DNA of 64,000 nt, from the NCBI RefSeq assembly GCF_030035675.1, contig NC_084480.1:115287238-115351237 (forward strand), given 5' to 3'. The translations under genes and the position numbers were made by a program. A model generated the notes under the pieces. It saw nothing but the letters and a program-made list of their open reading frames with translations. It was not told where the DNA came from and ran no database searches. Source of the DNA: Rhineura floridana (lineage: Eukaryota; Chordata; Lepidosauria; Squamata; Rhineuridae). Positions 21,954 to 32,689 of the stretch are shown here, one piece after another; position 1 is the stretch's first letter, and every line of letters starts with the position of its first letter.

Positions 21954-22539
21954 GTCTAGGACTCTTTAGTATTTCATAATCCTTATCCTATTCAACCTCA
22001 CCACACCCTGTGAGGTAGGTTACTAATATTCACGTTTCAGAGATGGACTGAAACTGAAAGTCAACAATAAAGAGTCATCACAGATAATATCATTCCCACT
22101 CATGCAGTGGAGTGGGTTCATCCTTACCCCTCCCTTCTGCAATGAACACTCAGGAGGTGATATCCTGAATGGAGAGGGATGAGGACAGGGACAAGTGGTG
22201 GCCGATTAGCCAGTCAGGACAAGGGTGGGGCAGGGCATCACAGCCTTCTTCTGTGGTGTTTCTGCTGCACCTCATTTCTTTCCTATGTGCAGTGTGAGCA
22301 TTGCTGGTCACCTTTTGAAGAGGCTAAGTAGGCATTTTGAGGGTGGGTGGGATTTCTTAACTAGCGAAAGGATCCTTCCTTTTTCACCTACTTCACACTG
22401 TTGGGCTTTTGGGGGTGGTGTGGTGGGTTTGCCCTTCAGGGCACTGCATCCAGGCAGATGAGGAAGTTGGGGAGTAAAACCACTGGGTATACTGAGGCAT
22501 TCCTGGGTCAAGAGCACCATTTTGGGATTTGCCAGTCCT
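21954..22539. other. unique or highly decayed DNA
   Basis: No gene recognised. The right part may still belong to the decayed retrotransposon that becomes recognisable from about 22,540. Confidence 0.3.
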
Positions 22540-23130
22540 CTGTGCCTGGCGGGACCTGCGAGGTGTTTGACTTGATGTGCACATTTGGGGTGAATGCGAG
22601 TATAGCAGGGCCTGGGTGTGCAAGTTGGGTCTACACCCAAGGCTCACCTAGCAAGGGAGGAGTAATTTCTTCCCCATCCTTTGCTGGGGAGCCAGAGCTG
22701 GTGGCTGGTGCACATGCCCAGGGGTCTGGAGGGATGTTTCCGTATCAGAATTAAGTTAAAATCCTCACCTGCCTGTACTTTCTGCATGCATGCATGGACT
22801 GCCTTCAAGTGGATTCCAACTTATGGCGACCCTATGAATAAGGTCTTCTTGGTAAGTGGTATTCAGAGAGGGTTTACCATTGCCTTCCTCTGAGGCTGAG
22901 AGGCAGTGACTGGCCCAAGGTCACCCAGTGAGCTTCATGGCTGTGTGGGGATTCGAACCCTGGTCTCCCAGGTCATAGTCCAACACCTTAACCACTACAC
23001 CACACTGACTCTCGCCTGTACTTTCTGAATTTGGTCAATTGGTTAGGTTTTCCTGTAGTTCCTCTAAATTGTTATATCCTTATTCCAGTGTTGTGTCTCA
23101 TGAGTCTTCTTTGTGGATGTGGAGACAAAG
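22540..23130 (+). mobile_element. decayed 3' end of a Ngaro/DIRS-type retrotransposon (fossil), split by a SINE
   Basis: GCGGGACCTGCG, CAAGGGAGGAG, TCACCTGCC and GTGTCTCATGAGTCTTCTTTG occur in the same order as in the 3' region of the element at 2,820-8,810, which ends GTGTCACGAGTCTTCTTTGG. No protein-coding part is recognisable. The copy is broken, considerably more diverged than the 2.8-8.8 kb element, and interrupted by the CORE-SINE at 22,785-23,013. Confidence 0.55.
22785..23013 (-). mobile_element. CORE-SINE (tRNA head, CORE domain, RTE-type tail)
   Basis: Read on the minus strand, it starts with a tRNA-derived promoter (GTGGTGTAGTGGTTAAGG, box A; GGTTCGAATCC, box B). The CORE segment GGTGACCTTGGGCCAGTCAC, shared with MIR-type SINEs, follows. 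It ends in GGGTCGCCATAAGTTGGAAT, the tail shared with RTE/Bov-B-type LINEs. GCCTGTACTTTCTG is repeated exactly at 22,771-22,784 and 23,014-23,027, a 14-base target duplication. Full-length or close to it. The RTE LINE piece at 24,849-25,020 has the same tail and represents the partner type. Confidence 0.88.
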
Positions 23131-24595
23131 AATCTGAATCTGGATATTAGAGATCCAAGTCACACATTCTGTTTGCTGGCTCTCTTAAGCAAATGCTGAA
23201 ATATAGCAATAGTACCTCTAGATTCACCAGAGCACAAAGAGACACACTGACCAACCTCAGGGTCTTTGTCTTGATGGGCATCTTACTAGCCATAATAATT
23301 CTCAAGCAATGTGTTCCACATGCCAAACATGCAATAATAACATTCTGCCTATTGTTATGCTCACATTTAGGAAACTATATTAAGACTATAATAGTCAGCT
23401 AGTGCCAGGACTTGGGAGATCAAATCCTGCTTGCCCTTTTTCACCAAAGTAAAATGGAAGTGCCACATTTATAAAGGTGGAAAGAGTTTATTACTTTGCA
23501 TTTTATACACTCGTATGTTTGCAAAAAATACTTAAAGCTTTTTTGGGGGGGAAACAGTATCTTGCAAATTCTTATTTAATTTTTAGAAGTTCTAATTAAG
23601 TTTTGTTTTCCCTCCATTGTGCTATATTAGTAGGATTTTAAAACCGTATGATTATGATGCTCCTGAGTCCATACACTTAAGGCATATTGGAAAATAAAGT
23701 AGATCTTTTACTGTACGTTGTCTTCCATGAGCTGAGTTTTGGAGCCTGGAAGGTAACAGTTACTGGAAGAAAAAGGGTGTCAAAGAATGAATAGATGTCA
23801 AAGAAGGATGGCAAGACAATAGGTTGTGTCTAACGTACAAACAATGTGCAATTGCTTTATTATAGATCAGTAGGCCTCAGAGAAAATATTTTAACTTGCT
23901 TTTTTCTTCTGTATGAGAATCAGAACATTGAAAGGCATTTAATGGATGCCAGAAAGATCTTTGGCAACATTCATCATTCTGTAAAGGTTAGGCAAATAAA
24001 TAAATAAATAATAGCTACCAAAATGAGGCTATCTTACTTCTAATGTAAATTACTGCAGCTCTGTTTACAACAGCTGCATGCATTGTATGGATCCAGATTT
24101 ACAGGTCTCATTGCCTTTAAACAGTGTGAATCTACTTGGAGTTATCCCTTCCACTGTGAAAATCTACATTTGGCCTTTATCTGGATGGAAGACTGCTTGG
24201 GAAGCTCGTGTTCAGAACTCTCTTAGATCCTCTACTAATAGTCCATTCACCATTTAGAAGCAACTGCAGTGGTAACATTAAAAGACCCAGCAATATGAGA
24301 AGAGACCACTTTGTTATTTCTTCCTATTGTCCCAAGATCTGGGAAGGTGATGCTGGTGTGTAAGCTGTCCCTCTATTAATATATCAGAAGGTATAATTCA
24401 AGAAGTCTTTTTGAAAAAGCAAATTTTGTACATTCTTTGGCTATTATGCATCATCAGTTGAGATATGCACATTTGCCAAGACCGTTTGGAGATTATGTAT
24501 ATTGACTGGGAAATGTGTACAGTTCCCTCTTCATGGATGCATTATGTACATATTCTCCATGAGGCCTGGTGAATGTGCATAGTGGTGGCTATTAT
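23131..24595. other. unique DNA, no feature seen
   Basis: AT-rich sequence without recognised elements, apart from a short AATA run near 24,000. Confidence 0.4.

Positions 24596-24634
<39 letters not shown>
24596..24634. repeat. (CA)n microsatellite
   Basis: About 19 CA units abutting the tail of the adjacent LINE piece. Confidence 0.92.
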
Positions 24635-24636
<2 letters not shown>

Positions 24637-24836
24637 ATACATTTATATACCAACAAAAGTTCTCTAGGCAGCCTACAACAACATAAAAATAATCACACCA
24701 CAATAAAAAGCAAATAAAAGCAACAAATAAAAACAGGACAGTGGTGTTTTAAAAATAAACAACAATTCAAAAGATACAGCAAAGAAATAAAGCCAAAGAG
24801 CCAGATCAATTAAAATAGAAAGTAGAAAGATAAAAA
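24635..24836 (-). mobile_element. L2/CR1-type LINE 3' fragment
   Basis: TTATATACCAACAAAAGTTC followed by TCTAGGCAGCCTACAACAAC is the complement of a typical L2/CR1 3' end. It continues to the right of the RTE insertion at about 25,033-25,110. Confidence 0.55.
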
Positions 24837-24848
24837 TCCTCAGAGCTT

Positions 24849-25020
24849 TTTTGTTGTTGTTATGTGCCTTCAAGTCGATTACGACTTATGGCGACCCTAT
24901 GAATCAGTGACCTCGAAGAGCATCTGTCATGAACCACCCTGTTCAGATCTTGTAAGTTCAGGTCTGTGGCTTCCTGTATGCAATCAATCCATCTCTTGTT
25001 TGGCCTTCCTCTTCTTCTAC
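24849..25020 (-). mobile_element. RTE/Bov-B-type LINE, 3' end, 5'-truncated
   Basis: On the minus strand this encodes the end of an RTE-clade ORF (RWIDCIQEATDLNLQ, then RCSSRSLIHRVA) and the shared 3' tail GGGTCGCCATAAGTCG..ACTTGAAGGC with a TTG-rich terminus. TCCTCAGAGCTT is repeated at 24,837-24,848 and 25,021-25,032, a 12-base target duplication. Only about 170 bases were inserted, so it is a dead-on-arrival copy. It sits inside an older L2 fragment. Confidence 0.85.
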
Positions 25021-25032
25021 TCCTCAGAGCTT

Positions 25033-25505
25033 ACTAATACTAAAACCACAACATAGTTTAAAAGGTTGAGGAAGATTTTTGCCTGGCATGAAAAAATTAA
25101 GTGGACAGACCCTACAGACGCTTTCAGGTGTTGAGACTGGGAGAGGGGACCCTCTTGGTAGCTCTATCACCCTGAGACAATCAGAGGGGGTTGACCCGTG
25201 AGAGACAGCATCCTCTGTAGCAGCCCCTAAGTTGTGGAATTCCCTCCCCATAGAGATGTATCTGGCACATTCATTATGCTGAAAACACCCCTCCTCACCC
25301 TGACCTTTGACACTTGAGAAATATACATTTTAGGACCCTCTCTAGTTGTCAATGTAATTTGTTTTAAACTGTTTTAATATTGTATTTTACATTGTTGTGA
25401 CCCACCCTAGGACCCTCTGATGATGGGCAGGTGTTGGTGTTGGTGGTTGTAGGTGCCAGGCAGACCTCTCTGGGGAGGACATTCCACAATTGGATGGGGG
25501 GGAGG
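25033..25505. mobile_element. patchwork of L2 LINE fragments in both orientations
   Basis: 25,033-25,110 continues the minus-strand L2 piece. 25,130-25,425 is plus-strand L2 (AAGTTGTGGAATTCCCTCCC, then TTTTAAACTGTTTTAATATT and GTTGTGACCCACCCTAGGAC). 25,430-25,505 is minus-strand again (GCCAGGCAGACCTCTCTGGG, ATTCCACAATT). The 5' parts and the reverse transcriptase are missing. Confidence 0.6.
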
Positions 25506-25520
25506 GATGCTGAGTTCTGT

Positions 25521-25552
25521 CATCTATCTATCTGTCTATCTGTCTATCTATC
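25521..25552. repeat. (TCTA)n microsatellite
   Basis: About eight tetranucleotide units with TCTG variants. Confidence 0.9.
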
Positions 25553-26689
25553 AACTTAGAACTTTATTCAGTAATTTCTACTGTCCAAATCGCAGTAATG
25601 AAGATTAATGGTTAGAAACAGATCTTGCAATAAAATCCCACTGTAGCGACACTGTACTCCATTCAATCTCAGTTCAAATCATTCCTGTCCTGTTTGCTCT
25701 TTCCTCTTCAGAATGAGAATAACTAACTCAAATGCAGAATCTTCTAGGTCTAAAATTCAACTCCATGAACCAAAAAAGATTACAAGACAGAACATGCAAA
25801 GCACATGAGAGGGAAGAGGTTGCATTGAATTTTTTCTTGCTTATTTATCTATCTGAGCCAAGGTGTTCAGGAGTGGCAGCCTAAGTGTCCCAAAGGGACA
25901 GTGGTTTTCAGCAACAGCTGTCTGAAATGGAGGAGGAGTAGTTTCTCCTCCATTATCTTCTCAACAGAAAATCAAAGAGAACTACAAACAAAAATTTCAC
26001 CGAGCATGTGCTGCTTTCAGTCTGCCACAACCACCCACTCCCTTCCTGGGACTTAGAGAAGTTCCTATACATATTTCATCTAATAGCTTTTTGTCATGGA
26101 TACTATTTGCATACCTGAACAAATGTAAATAGGATGCTGTTTATGGTTTTCCACCTGTTGTTCTGTGTTCCTTTCTGAGCATGAAGAATAAAGGAACTCC
26201 TGCCTTCTTCCGAAGTTAACCGGACAGTACTCAGGATGAGGGACGTACAAAAGAGGTAGAATGATGGCTGTCAGAAATGATGACTCAGAAAGAGGGAAGA
26301 GCTGGAGGAACAGAAGCTTGCCCACACCAGAGGTCTTTTGATGAAGTTCCCTGAGGAACTAGCTCCCAGCCATCTGGAATTCACAAAAAAGAAGTTGCCT
26401 GCAATATCATTTGAAAGCAGTTCAACTAGGTAATTTTAGACTCTGGACGTAATGGTCTTACACACAGACCCTCTCTTTAGATCATGGATGAATAACTTTT
26501 TCCAGTCACATTCAAGGCCACATTCACTTCTGCTCAATCTTCTGGAAGCTACATGTGTACTGACTGCTGATGTAGTAGACTGAATCCATACCTAGTTCTG
26601 GAACATACCTATCAACATGAGCCTAAAGTAATACTTCAGTTAAGGAATCCTCCAGAAAATGAATGGGTTCTTTTAAAGCTGAAATTGAT
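25553..26689. other. unique DNA, no feature seen
   Basis: No gene or repeat recognised. Confidence 0.4.
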
Positions 26690-26850
26690 CAGCTTTGCTC
26701 TGCTATGGACCAACTTTCAAGCCTGTGCTTTTGCTTTAAGATGAAGCTGATCAGCCTGTGTCTTCACTTCACTATCAATAAACTGATAAGCCTGTGCCTT
26801 TGCTTTGCTAGGATGAAACTCACAAGCCTATGTGTTTGCTTTGCATTAAA
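26690..26850. repeat. degenerate short tandem repeat (~35-40 bp unit)
   Basis: The motif AGCCTGTG(T/C)CTTTGCTTT with GATGAAGCTGATC recurs about four times with variation. One frame happens to stay open and reads repeated MKLISLCLCF-like segments, but I take this as a by-product of the tandem repeat. Confidence 0.6.
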
Positions 26851-27179
26851 GATATCTCTTGCTTTTCCCCAGGGCTGGGGAGGGAAAGATCCAGTAAGAT
26901 TCAGAGGGGGAGGGTGCCGGGTAGGATCCCTTTAAAGCTGCCCTTGCCATCCATGAGCAGGTGTAGGAACCTATCCCAGTTCTTTCCATGTTATTCCTAT
27001 CTCTGGTGCCAAAGTTTCTGTTAAAGTAGTAGAGTCCAGGAACGCATCTACTTTGTTAACTGAGACATTACTGTATTTTTAATTTGTTGGTATTTTGATT
27101 TGGAAGCTGAATCTACTCCAGGAGCAGCTGTTTACTGAATTTTACAGTTCTGACTATGTTAATAATTATGGAGCAAAAC
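26851..27179. other. unique DNA, no feature seen
   Basis: A short GGG-rich patch lies near 26,905. Otherwise nothing is recognised. Confidence 0.35.
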
Positions 27180-27985
27180 ATATAAATGTATGTCTTGATG
27201 ACGCCTGAATATGCGTCAAAAGGAAAATATGCTTCCCACCCAATCCAGATAGGTTTGGGTTGGGATGGTTTACTGTACCTGGCTTGGAAGCAAGGGAAGG
27301 CATGGATCATGGCAATAATCACTTTGCCAACACTAGCTGAGGGTGGGTCTTGTGCAGCTATATAAGACCATCGCCTCCTTACCACCTGTTCTTGATCAAA
27401 GTGGTGCCCATCGCTCTTGGAACACTGTGCAGGATTACTTAGTCACATATGGGCTGAGTGGGAATCTACCTGATTGGAAAATGGTGGCAGTATTTTTTTA
27501 CCTACTCTTCTTTTAGGGTATTGCTGGGGATGTTGGAAGAAGACTAAATAGGGATAGGCCAATAACTGTAGTAATGCTGTTTGGGAGGAAAATAATGCAG
27601 ATAGGAAAATATCGTAGATGAGCACTCTGATGGACCTTTAATGTGATATGGGAATTCCCAAGACTTACTTCTGAGGCCTATGGGACCCAAAAATGAGGTA
27701 AGAGCCCCTTTTGGGACCAGCCTATCTTGCACACTCAGGGTTGTGGGAGCTGGGGTGGAGTGACTCTGTAAGGCCTCATCAATACCTGAACAGGTATGGT
27801 CATGGGGAAAGAGGTAGGAATTAGACTATTCCCCAAATCAGGTCAGGCTTACTTGAATTCTAAGCAGGGATAGTTGCCATATGGCCTCTTTATCTGGGTA
27901 GCCACCTACACTTAATGTTGCAGGCCTTGTTTGTTAAATAAAGTTGTGGTCCTAGTTCACGCAGTAACAGACCCTTGTCTCATAA
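27180..27985 (+). mobile_element. possible retroelement remnant with TATA and poly(A) signals (unclassified)
   Basis: GCAGCTATATAAGACC at about 27,353 is a good TATA-type promoter. About 580 bases later comes TTAAATAAAGTTG (27,935) and then CCCTTGTCTCATAACAC, similar in layout to the ends of the recombinase retrotransposons in this window. No frame and no clear target duplication are seen. It could be a solo LTR or a recombinase-element derivative. Broken fossil in either case. Confidence 0.3.
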
Positions 27986-29107
27986 CACAATCAGGTGTAA
28001 AGTGTGTTCTGAAGATTTTTTTAATCAGCCAGCATTCCATGAGATTATGTGCTTAAAATATTGTTTAAAGAAATCTTGTTCAACAGCTTGTTGCTGTTTC
28101 TGCCTTGGCTCTGTGGGGGATCAATGAATAAAATAAAGATGAAACTAAAACACGTGACTATATATAAAAAAAAAAAACTGTGAAGAGAGAGTGCATTTTG
28201 AAATGAAAGCCAGAAAATGGATTTGTAAATTGCCTAACTATAAGCTCATAATCACAGGAAGCATGTTGCAAAAATAAAATGTAATGTATTTGTGGGAGGG
28301 AGGATAAGTAGAATGCAAGAACCTCATGAAATTACCTGCATCTTGCCATTTTTTATCCCAGGAAAATGATTCCTCAAAAGGATATGTGGCTTGCCTCCTA
28401 AACAGAGAGTTATAGTCTTATCAAGAAGTGTTTATTATTATTTTTTAACTTGCGTAGCTCCATTGCCAGGTGTTGATTTTATAGGTCAATCTCAAAAGAA
28501 CTTTAGAGATACTGTTTTGAATGAGATAAATTGGTGAAATAGGACAAAAGTTGAGAAACTTCTCACCTGAATTTCGTAGGTTGCACCTTATCATACATTC
28601 CACCTTGTTGGAAAAAGCAGACTATGGGAAATATGCAAAAAATAAAAAGGAGGGGAGAGAGAGAGAGAGAGAATGATGGATGAGAACAGGAAACATTTTG
28701 ACTGAAAAAGCTGATATATCACTTTAAATTGTCCTTTACTTTGGAAGACTCCTTGATATCACCATTGTACTGCTTTTTTGGGGGAAAAGACCTATTAAAT
28801 ACAGACTATTCATGTTCATACTTTCATTGGTCTGCTTGAATTCTGGATGGAGAATGTTTACTCAGGCAGAAACATGATATTTAGCTTAAAACCTTCAACC
28901 TTGTAAAGTTCTAAGTGCCTCATTATGGAACGGGACAAGAGCAGAAGATTGCTGTATTTGCTCTTTTCTAATTTTAAGATGTATGATGATGATTTTGAAT
29001 TCCATACCTACCCTTCACCATAAGGCCCTAAGGTGTGTTATAACAATCTAAAAATACAATATTAATATCTGTTAAAACAATTTGCAATAAGAATAATACT
29101 GTGATTA
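27986..29107. other. unique DNA, no feature seen
   Basis: An A run is near 28,166 and a GA run near 28,660. No gene or element recognised. Confidence 0.4.
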
Positions 29108-29147
29108 TTTATATATATATAAAAGTTATAGTTAGTTCTATAACCCA

Positions 29148-29149
29148 CA

Positions 29150-29180
<31 letters not shown>

Positions 29181-29230
29181 TGTGTATATATATGTGTATA
29201 TATATATGTGTGTGTATATATATATGTGTG

Positions 29231-29287
<57 letters not shown>

Positions 29288-29305
29288 TATACACACACAA
29301 ACATA
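29148..29305. repeat. compound (TG)n/(TA)n microsatellite
   Basis: Alternating blocks of TGTGTG and TATATA. All long open frames here are artefacts of the repeat. Confidence 0.93.
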
Positions 29306-29325
29306 TATATCAGCAGTGTCAAAGG

Positions 29326-29634
29326 CAGGAGTGTAGTTTTCCAAGGTCTCAGGGAGTCTTAGACCCCTTACTTTTTTGGCAGCAGGGTCCCAGCATGGTC
29401 CCTCTGTCTCCAGCATCATACTAGCCAATCAGAGTAAAAAGAGATGAGTCAGCCACTGAGAAGACTCTTCTCAGTAGCTAACTCTCTTCTTTTTCATCAT
29501 CTGTTGGTGTGGGATAACACATTAACAAGGACCTCATTCTCAACCAAGCAGCAAAAAAAAAAAGGAGGAGGAGGGCTGTGACAAACATAAACATAAAGGG
29601 ACCCTGTATATCTGAATTTGCCACTACACTACTG
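29326..29634. mobile_element. hAT MITE, same family as 20,437-20,967
   Basis: It starts CAGGAGTGTAGTTTTCC and ends GCCACTACACTACTG, with an exact GTCAAAGG duplication at 29,318-29,325 and 29,635-29,642. GGGAGTCTTAGACCCCTTAC and the TCCAGCATCATAC motif are shared with the longer copy, whose coding-like middle is absent here. Confidence 0.87.
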
Positions 29635-29642
29635 GTCAAAGG

Positions 29643-30060
29643 ACAGGGTAAAGAGGTGCTTTTTCAGCATATAGTGGAAGCTATACAATGATCATGCTAG
29701 ACGAACCTCTCAGGGGAGGAAATCCCACAATTTAGGGGCTGCCTCAGAGACAACCCTTCCCCAGACTGCCATTCCCCACACTCAAGAGGGTCCTCACTGC
29801 TGATCTTAACACCCCAAAGGGAAGGAGGTAGTCTTTCAGATATTTGGAGCCTAAATCATTTAAGGCTTTATACTCAATGTGAGCACAGAAACAAACTGGC
29901 AACTGGTGTAGTCGTTTTAAAATGGGTTATATATGCTCTAAATGGATCCCTAGCCAGTAACCTGGCCAATGCATTATGGATCAGTTGAAGTTTCTAAGTT
30001 GTCCTCAAGGGCAATTCATTCAATAATGTTTTTGAGGCTGCTGTTGTAATGCTGGGAAAC
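29643..30060 (-). mobile_element. L2 LINE ORF2 fragment (C-terminal part)
   Basis: Strings such as CATTTAAGGCTTTATA, AAACTGGCAACTGGTGTAG and TTTCTAAGTTGTCCTCAAGG align in order with the minus-strand L2 at 46,740-47,100. The frame is decayed, marking an old copy. Confidence 0.65.
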
Positions 30061-30602
30061 CTAAAACTTTAGGATGAGCAGTGTATTTCTGGGTGTCTGC
30101 TAAGGATGCCGGAGAATTCAGATGAAAACCAAAATAGAAAAAGAAATTGCTGGTGTCTGCTTATTTGTCCCATATCTGGAATGGAAATCAATCCAGCAAA
30201 TATGATTGATATTTGCTGTTATTGCTTTTAGTCCACAAACTATATGCAATTTAATATGCCCCCCCACATTTGCATTGTGTTTCTTTTTCATTCAGATCAA
30301 TGGAGTGGAATAACACAGTGATGATGTAATTTACATAATTCATGCAATTAATTACATAAATTAGGTAAGATAATTTTGCCACAAGTAACAGTGAAGCTAA
30401 TGATGTAGTTTTTGGCAGAAGATAAACTGCAGCTGAATGGCAACAGTGCTCCATGCACAGTGTGGAATGCAAAACAATGTCTTCTTACACCCCTATCTAA
30501 GAAACAATATGCTCTCCTTTCTTTTTAGTGCTGAACATATACTATTGCCTGTGTCAGTAGTGCATTTGTTTTATTTACAAAATATCTATTTTGTGCATTT
30601 AT
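30061..30602. other. unique DNA, no feature seen
   Basis: No gene or element recognised. Confidence 0.4.
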
Positions 30603-30690
30603 GCTGCAGTCCAAGACACACCTGGGAGAAAGTCCTAGTTAACTCAATGGGACGTACTTTTGAGTAGACATATATAGGATTGCAGTGTTC
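30603..30690. repeat. short palindromic interspersed repeat (TGCAATCCTA family)
   Basis: CTGCAGTCC..CACACCTGGGAGAAAGTCC..AACTCAATGGGACGTACT..TATATAGGATTGCAG is the clearest copy of this family: the two ends are inverted and the centre holds the AACTCAATGGGAC motif. Confidence 0.65.
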
Positions 30691-30904
30691 TGCAGAGACC
30701 ACAGCTTCCTTTGTTTCCTGGTATCCTGGAATGACCTTTAGCATTCTCAGACATCTTTCTGCTTTGCGTTTCATTTCTTTGACTGCTGCTGGTGCTGGGG
30801 TAAAAAAGTCTACATAAGCCCAAATTGCAAGCTCAGGTTTATTTGTTTTTGCTTTCAACGTAGGTTTTATAGCTCTGGAAAGGGTATCTGCAGTAAATGT
30901 AAAT

Positions 30905-31073
30905 TTACAAGGTGTAGAGGTGATAGTCAAAACCATCCTTTTGTAGTTTGATCTTTGAATTTTTCACATATAGCCATTCAGTAGGTTTGCCCAACAACGC
31001 TTTGAGGAACTTGCTGTCTGCTTCCACCTCAGCAATCTGGTCACAGATATATTGAAGAGATGAAGCTGCTCTT
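30905..31073 (-). other. candidate terminal exon or exon relic (weak)
   Basis: On the minus strand, a pyrimidine run (CCTTTTTTTTTTTAG) ends at 31,074. It is followed by 56 open codons reading RAASSLQYICDQIAEVEADS, then KFLKALLGKPTEWLYVKNSK and IKLQKDGFDYHLYTL, then TAA. An AATAAA lies about 60 bases downstream. The peptide is well mixed and low in repeats, unlike the chance frames nearby. I do not recognise the protein, and there is no visible partner exon. A retro-copy or a chance frame is equally possible. Confidence 0.25.
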
Positions 31074-32547
31074 CTAAAAAAAAAAGGTTAAATCTATATA
31101 ATGTAGAGATTTTCTATATTAGCTTTAACTGTTCAAATCCAGAGGAAGCACTGTACTTACAGAAACATTTGCCATGGCAAATTGGGCACCATGCTTTCTT
31201 TTTTCTACTGTAGATAGTATTATCATTTTTCATAACTTTTTAAAGATCCTGTAGATCCGAACATACATACCTGACCATTGTTTTCATCCATAATGACTAG
31301 AGAACTCTCCCACTCTGTTGTAGAGATGTTGCCATAGTTTGTAATTCTGTAGAATTTGAAATGACTTGTATTTCATACCTCCAATCTAAGATGAGCATTA
31401 TGACCCCATAGTTCTTCTCTGGATCAGTTTATAATCCAAGACAGAGAAGAATTGCTTCCCAGCCCTCTCCTCCCAACTCCCTACCCTTACCAAGCAGTTG
31501 CATTTTCCCAACACATCTTCCATCGTTTTCCAAGGACATTTAATGATCCCAGCAGAGACTCGTACACACAGAGGGAGGAAGGGAGGGCTCTGTAAGTAAC
31601 CAACTTATTTTCTGACTTTTTAGAAAAATTCTTGTTATTAGCTGAGTCTATGAATCAAGCCCCAAAAGGGGCATTCCTACTCCGTTGGTTCTTCAGTTCT
31701 TTGTATGACTAGAATAGCTTCTATCATTGCTAGCTCTGCCAAACACTTGTCACTCAGGGCCAATGACACCTTTCTGTATGGGTTGGGAGGGAATGTACTG
31801 AAAGCTCCTGTGTATTTTTCTGCATTTTATATTTCCTTGTAAGCAGCACAATGGCTCAAACAATTCCCGAATTTCTAAAGTGTGTACTCGGCATCATATT
31901 CTTCCACTGCAAGAACCTGTCTGGTCAGATTAAGTTTGTCACAAGCGCTTAAGCCCCAACCTGGTGTCACTTTCTTTAATACTTCCATAAAGGCAAATGT
32001 ATATCTCTTGCTTTTGTATCTAATGCTAGTGATTCACTTTCTCTTAACCAGTATATTTGTTGCCAAGTAACCCTTTTCTTTTATAATGGTGGGTACTTGT
32101 TTTGTTTTCATCTTTAACTATTTGCTCTCTTACTGTGTAGCAAAGTTTTATTATCCTGCTCAATTTAAATGCAAGTATGGCCCCATGCAATTCCATCCTT
32201 CTCAGTCATGCTTGATTCCATCATGTCTACATTGCCTCTTCTCCCGCCGCATCATGTTCACCTGCATACAATTCAGGTGTTTTTATTTGGGGAATCTGTA
32301 ATATTGATAAAAGTGGTCCTTTGACTTGTATTGGCCACACAGTTTGGAGTCATGCTGCCTTCATCTTCTGTTAAGAGTCACTCAGCAGTTGTATTTGCAG
32401 CAGGGGGCTGTATAGTTGAGTCAGCTTTCTATGGCCGTATTCCTCACTCTTTTGTTCATGGACTATACAATCAGGTGCATTCCGTTCTTTGGCCTATGTC
32501 CGCACTGTTTTGGCTATCTGAAGATCTTTAGTCTCTCTTCGAGGGTT
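31074..32547. other. unique DNA, no feature seen
   Basis: No repeat or convincing gene recognised. Short open frames are typical of chance. Confidence 0.4.
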
Positions 32548-32630
32548 AAGGCTGCAATCTTAAGCATATATACAGGCCCACTGAAATTGCTGGAACTTAT
32601 TTTTAGGATTGTGCTATTAGGTTGCTTCCA
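32548..32630. repeat. short palindromic interspersed repeat (TGCAATCCTA family)
   Basis: GGCTGCAATCTTAAGCATA followed by GGATTGTGCTATTAGG is a diverged copy. Confidence 0.5.
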
Positions 32631-32689
32631 GATGACTCATTAACTGAGCATTCTCCTCATTTTAGGGTCTGTTTTTATGATGTTTTAAA

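Noticed and set aside
22940-23010. tRNA gene on the minus strand (box A and box B visible)
   Set aside because: It is the tRNA-derived head of a CORE-SINE with a target duplication, not a free-standing tRNA gene.
29101-29428. Several overlapping open frames rich in Tyr, Ile, Val, Cys and Thr on both strands
   Set aside because: All arise from the TG/TA compound microsatellite.
30586-30936. 116-codon minus-strand frame
   Set aside because: It runs into a palindromic interspersed repeat, is out of phase with the better exon candidate that it overlaps, and has no motif.
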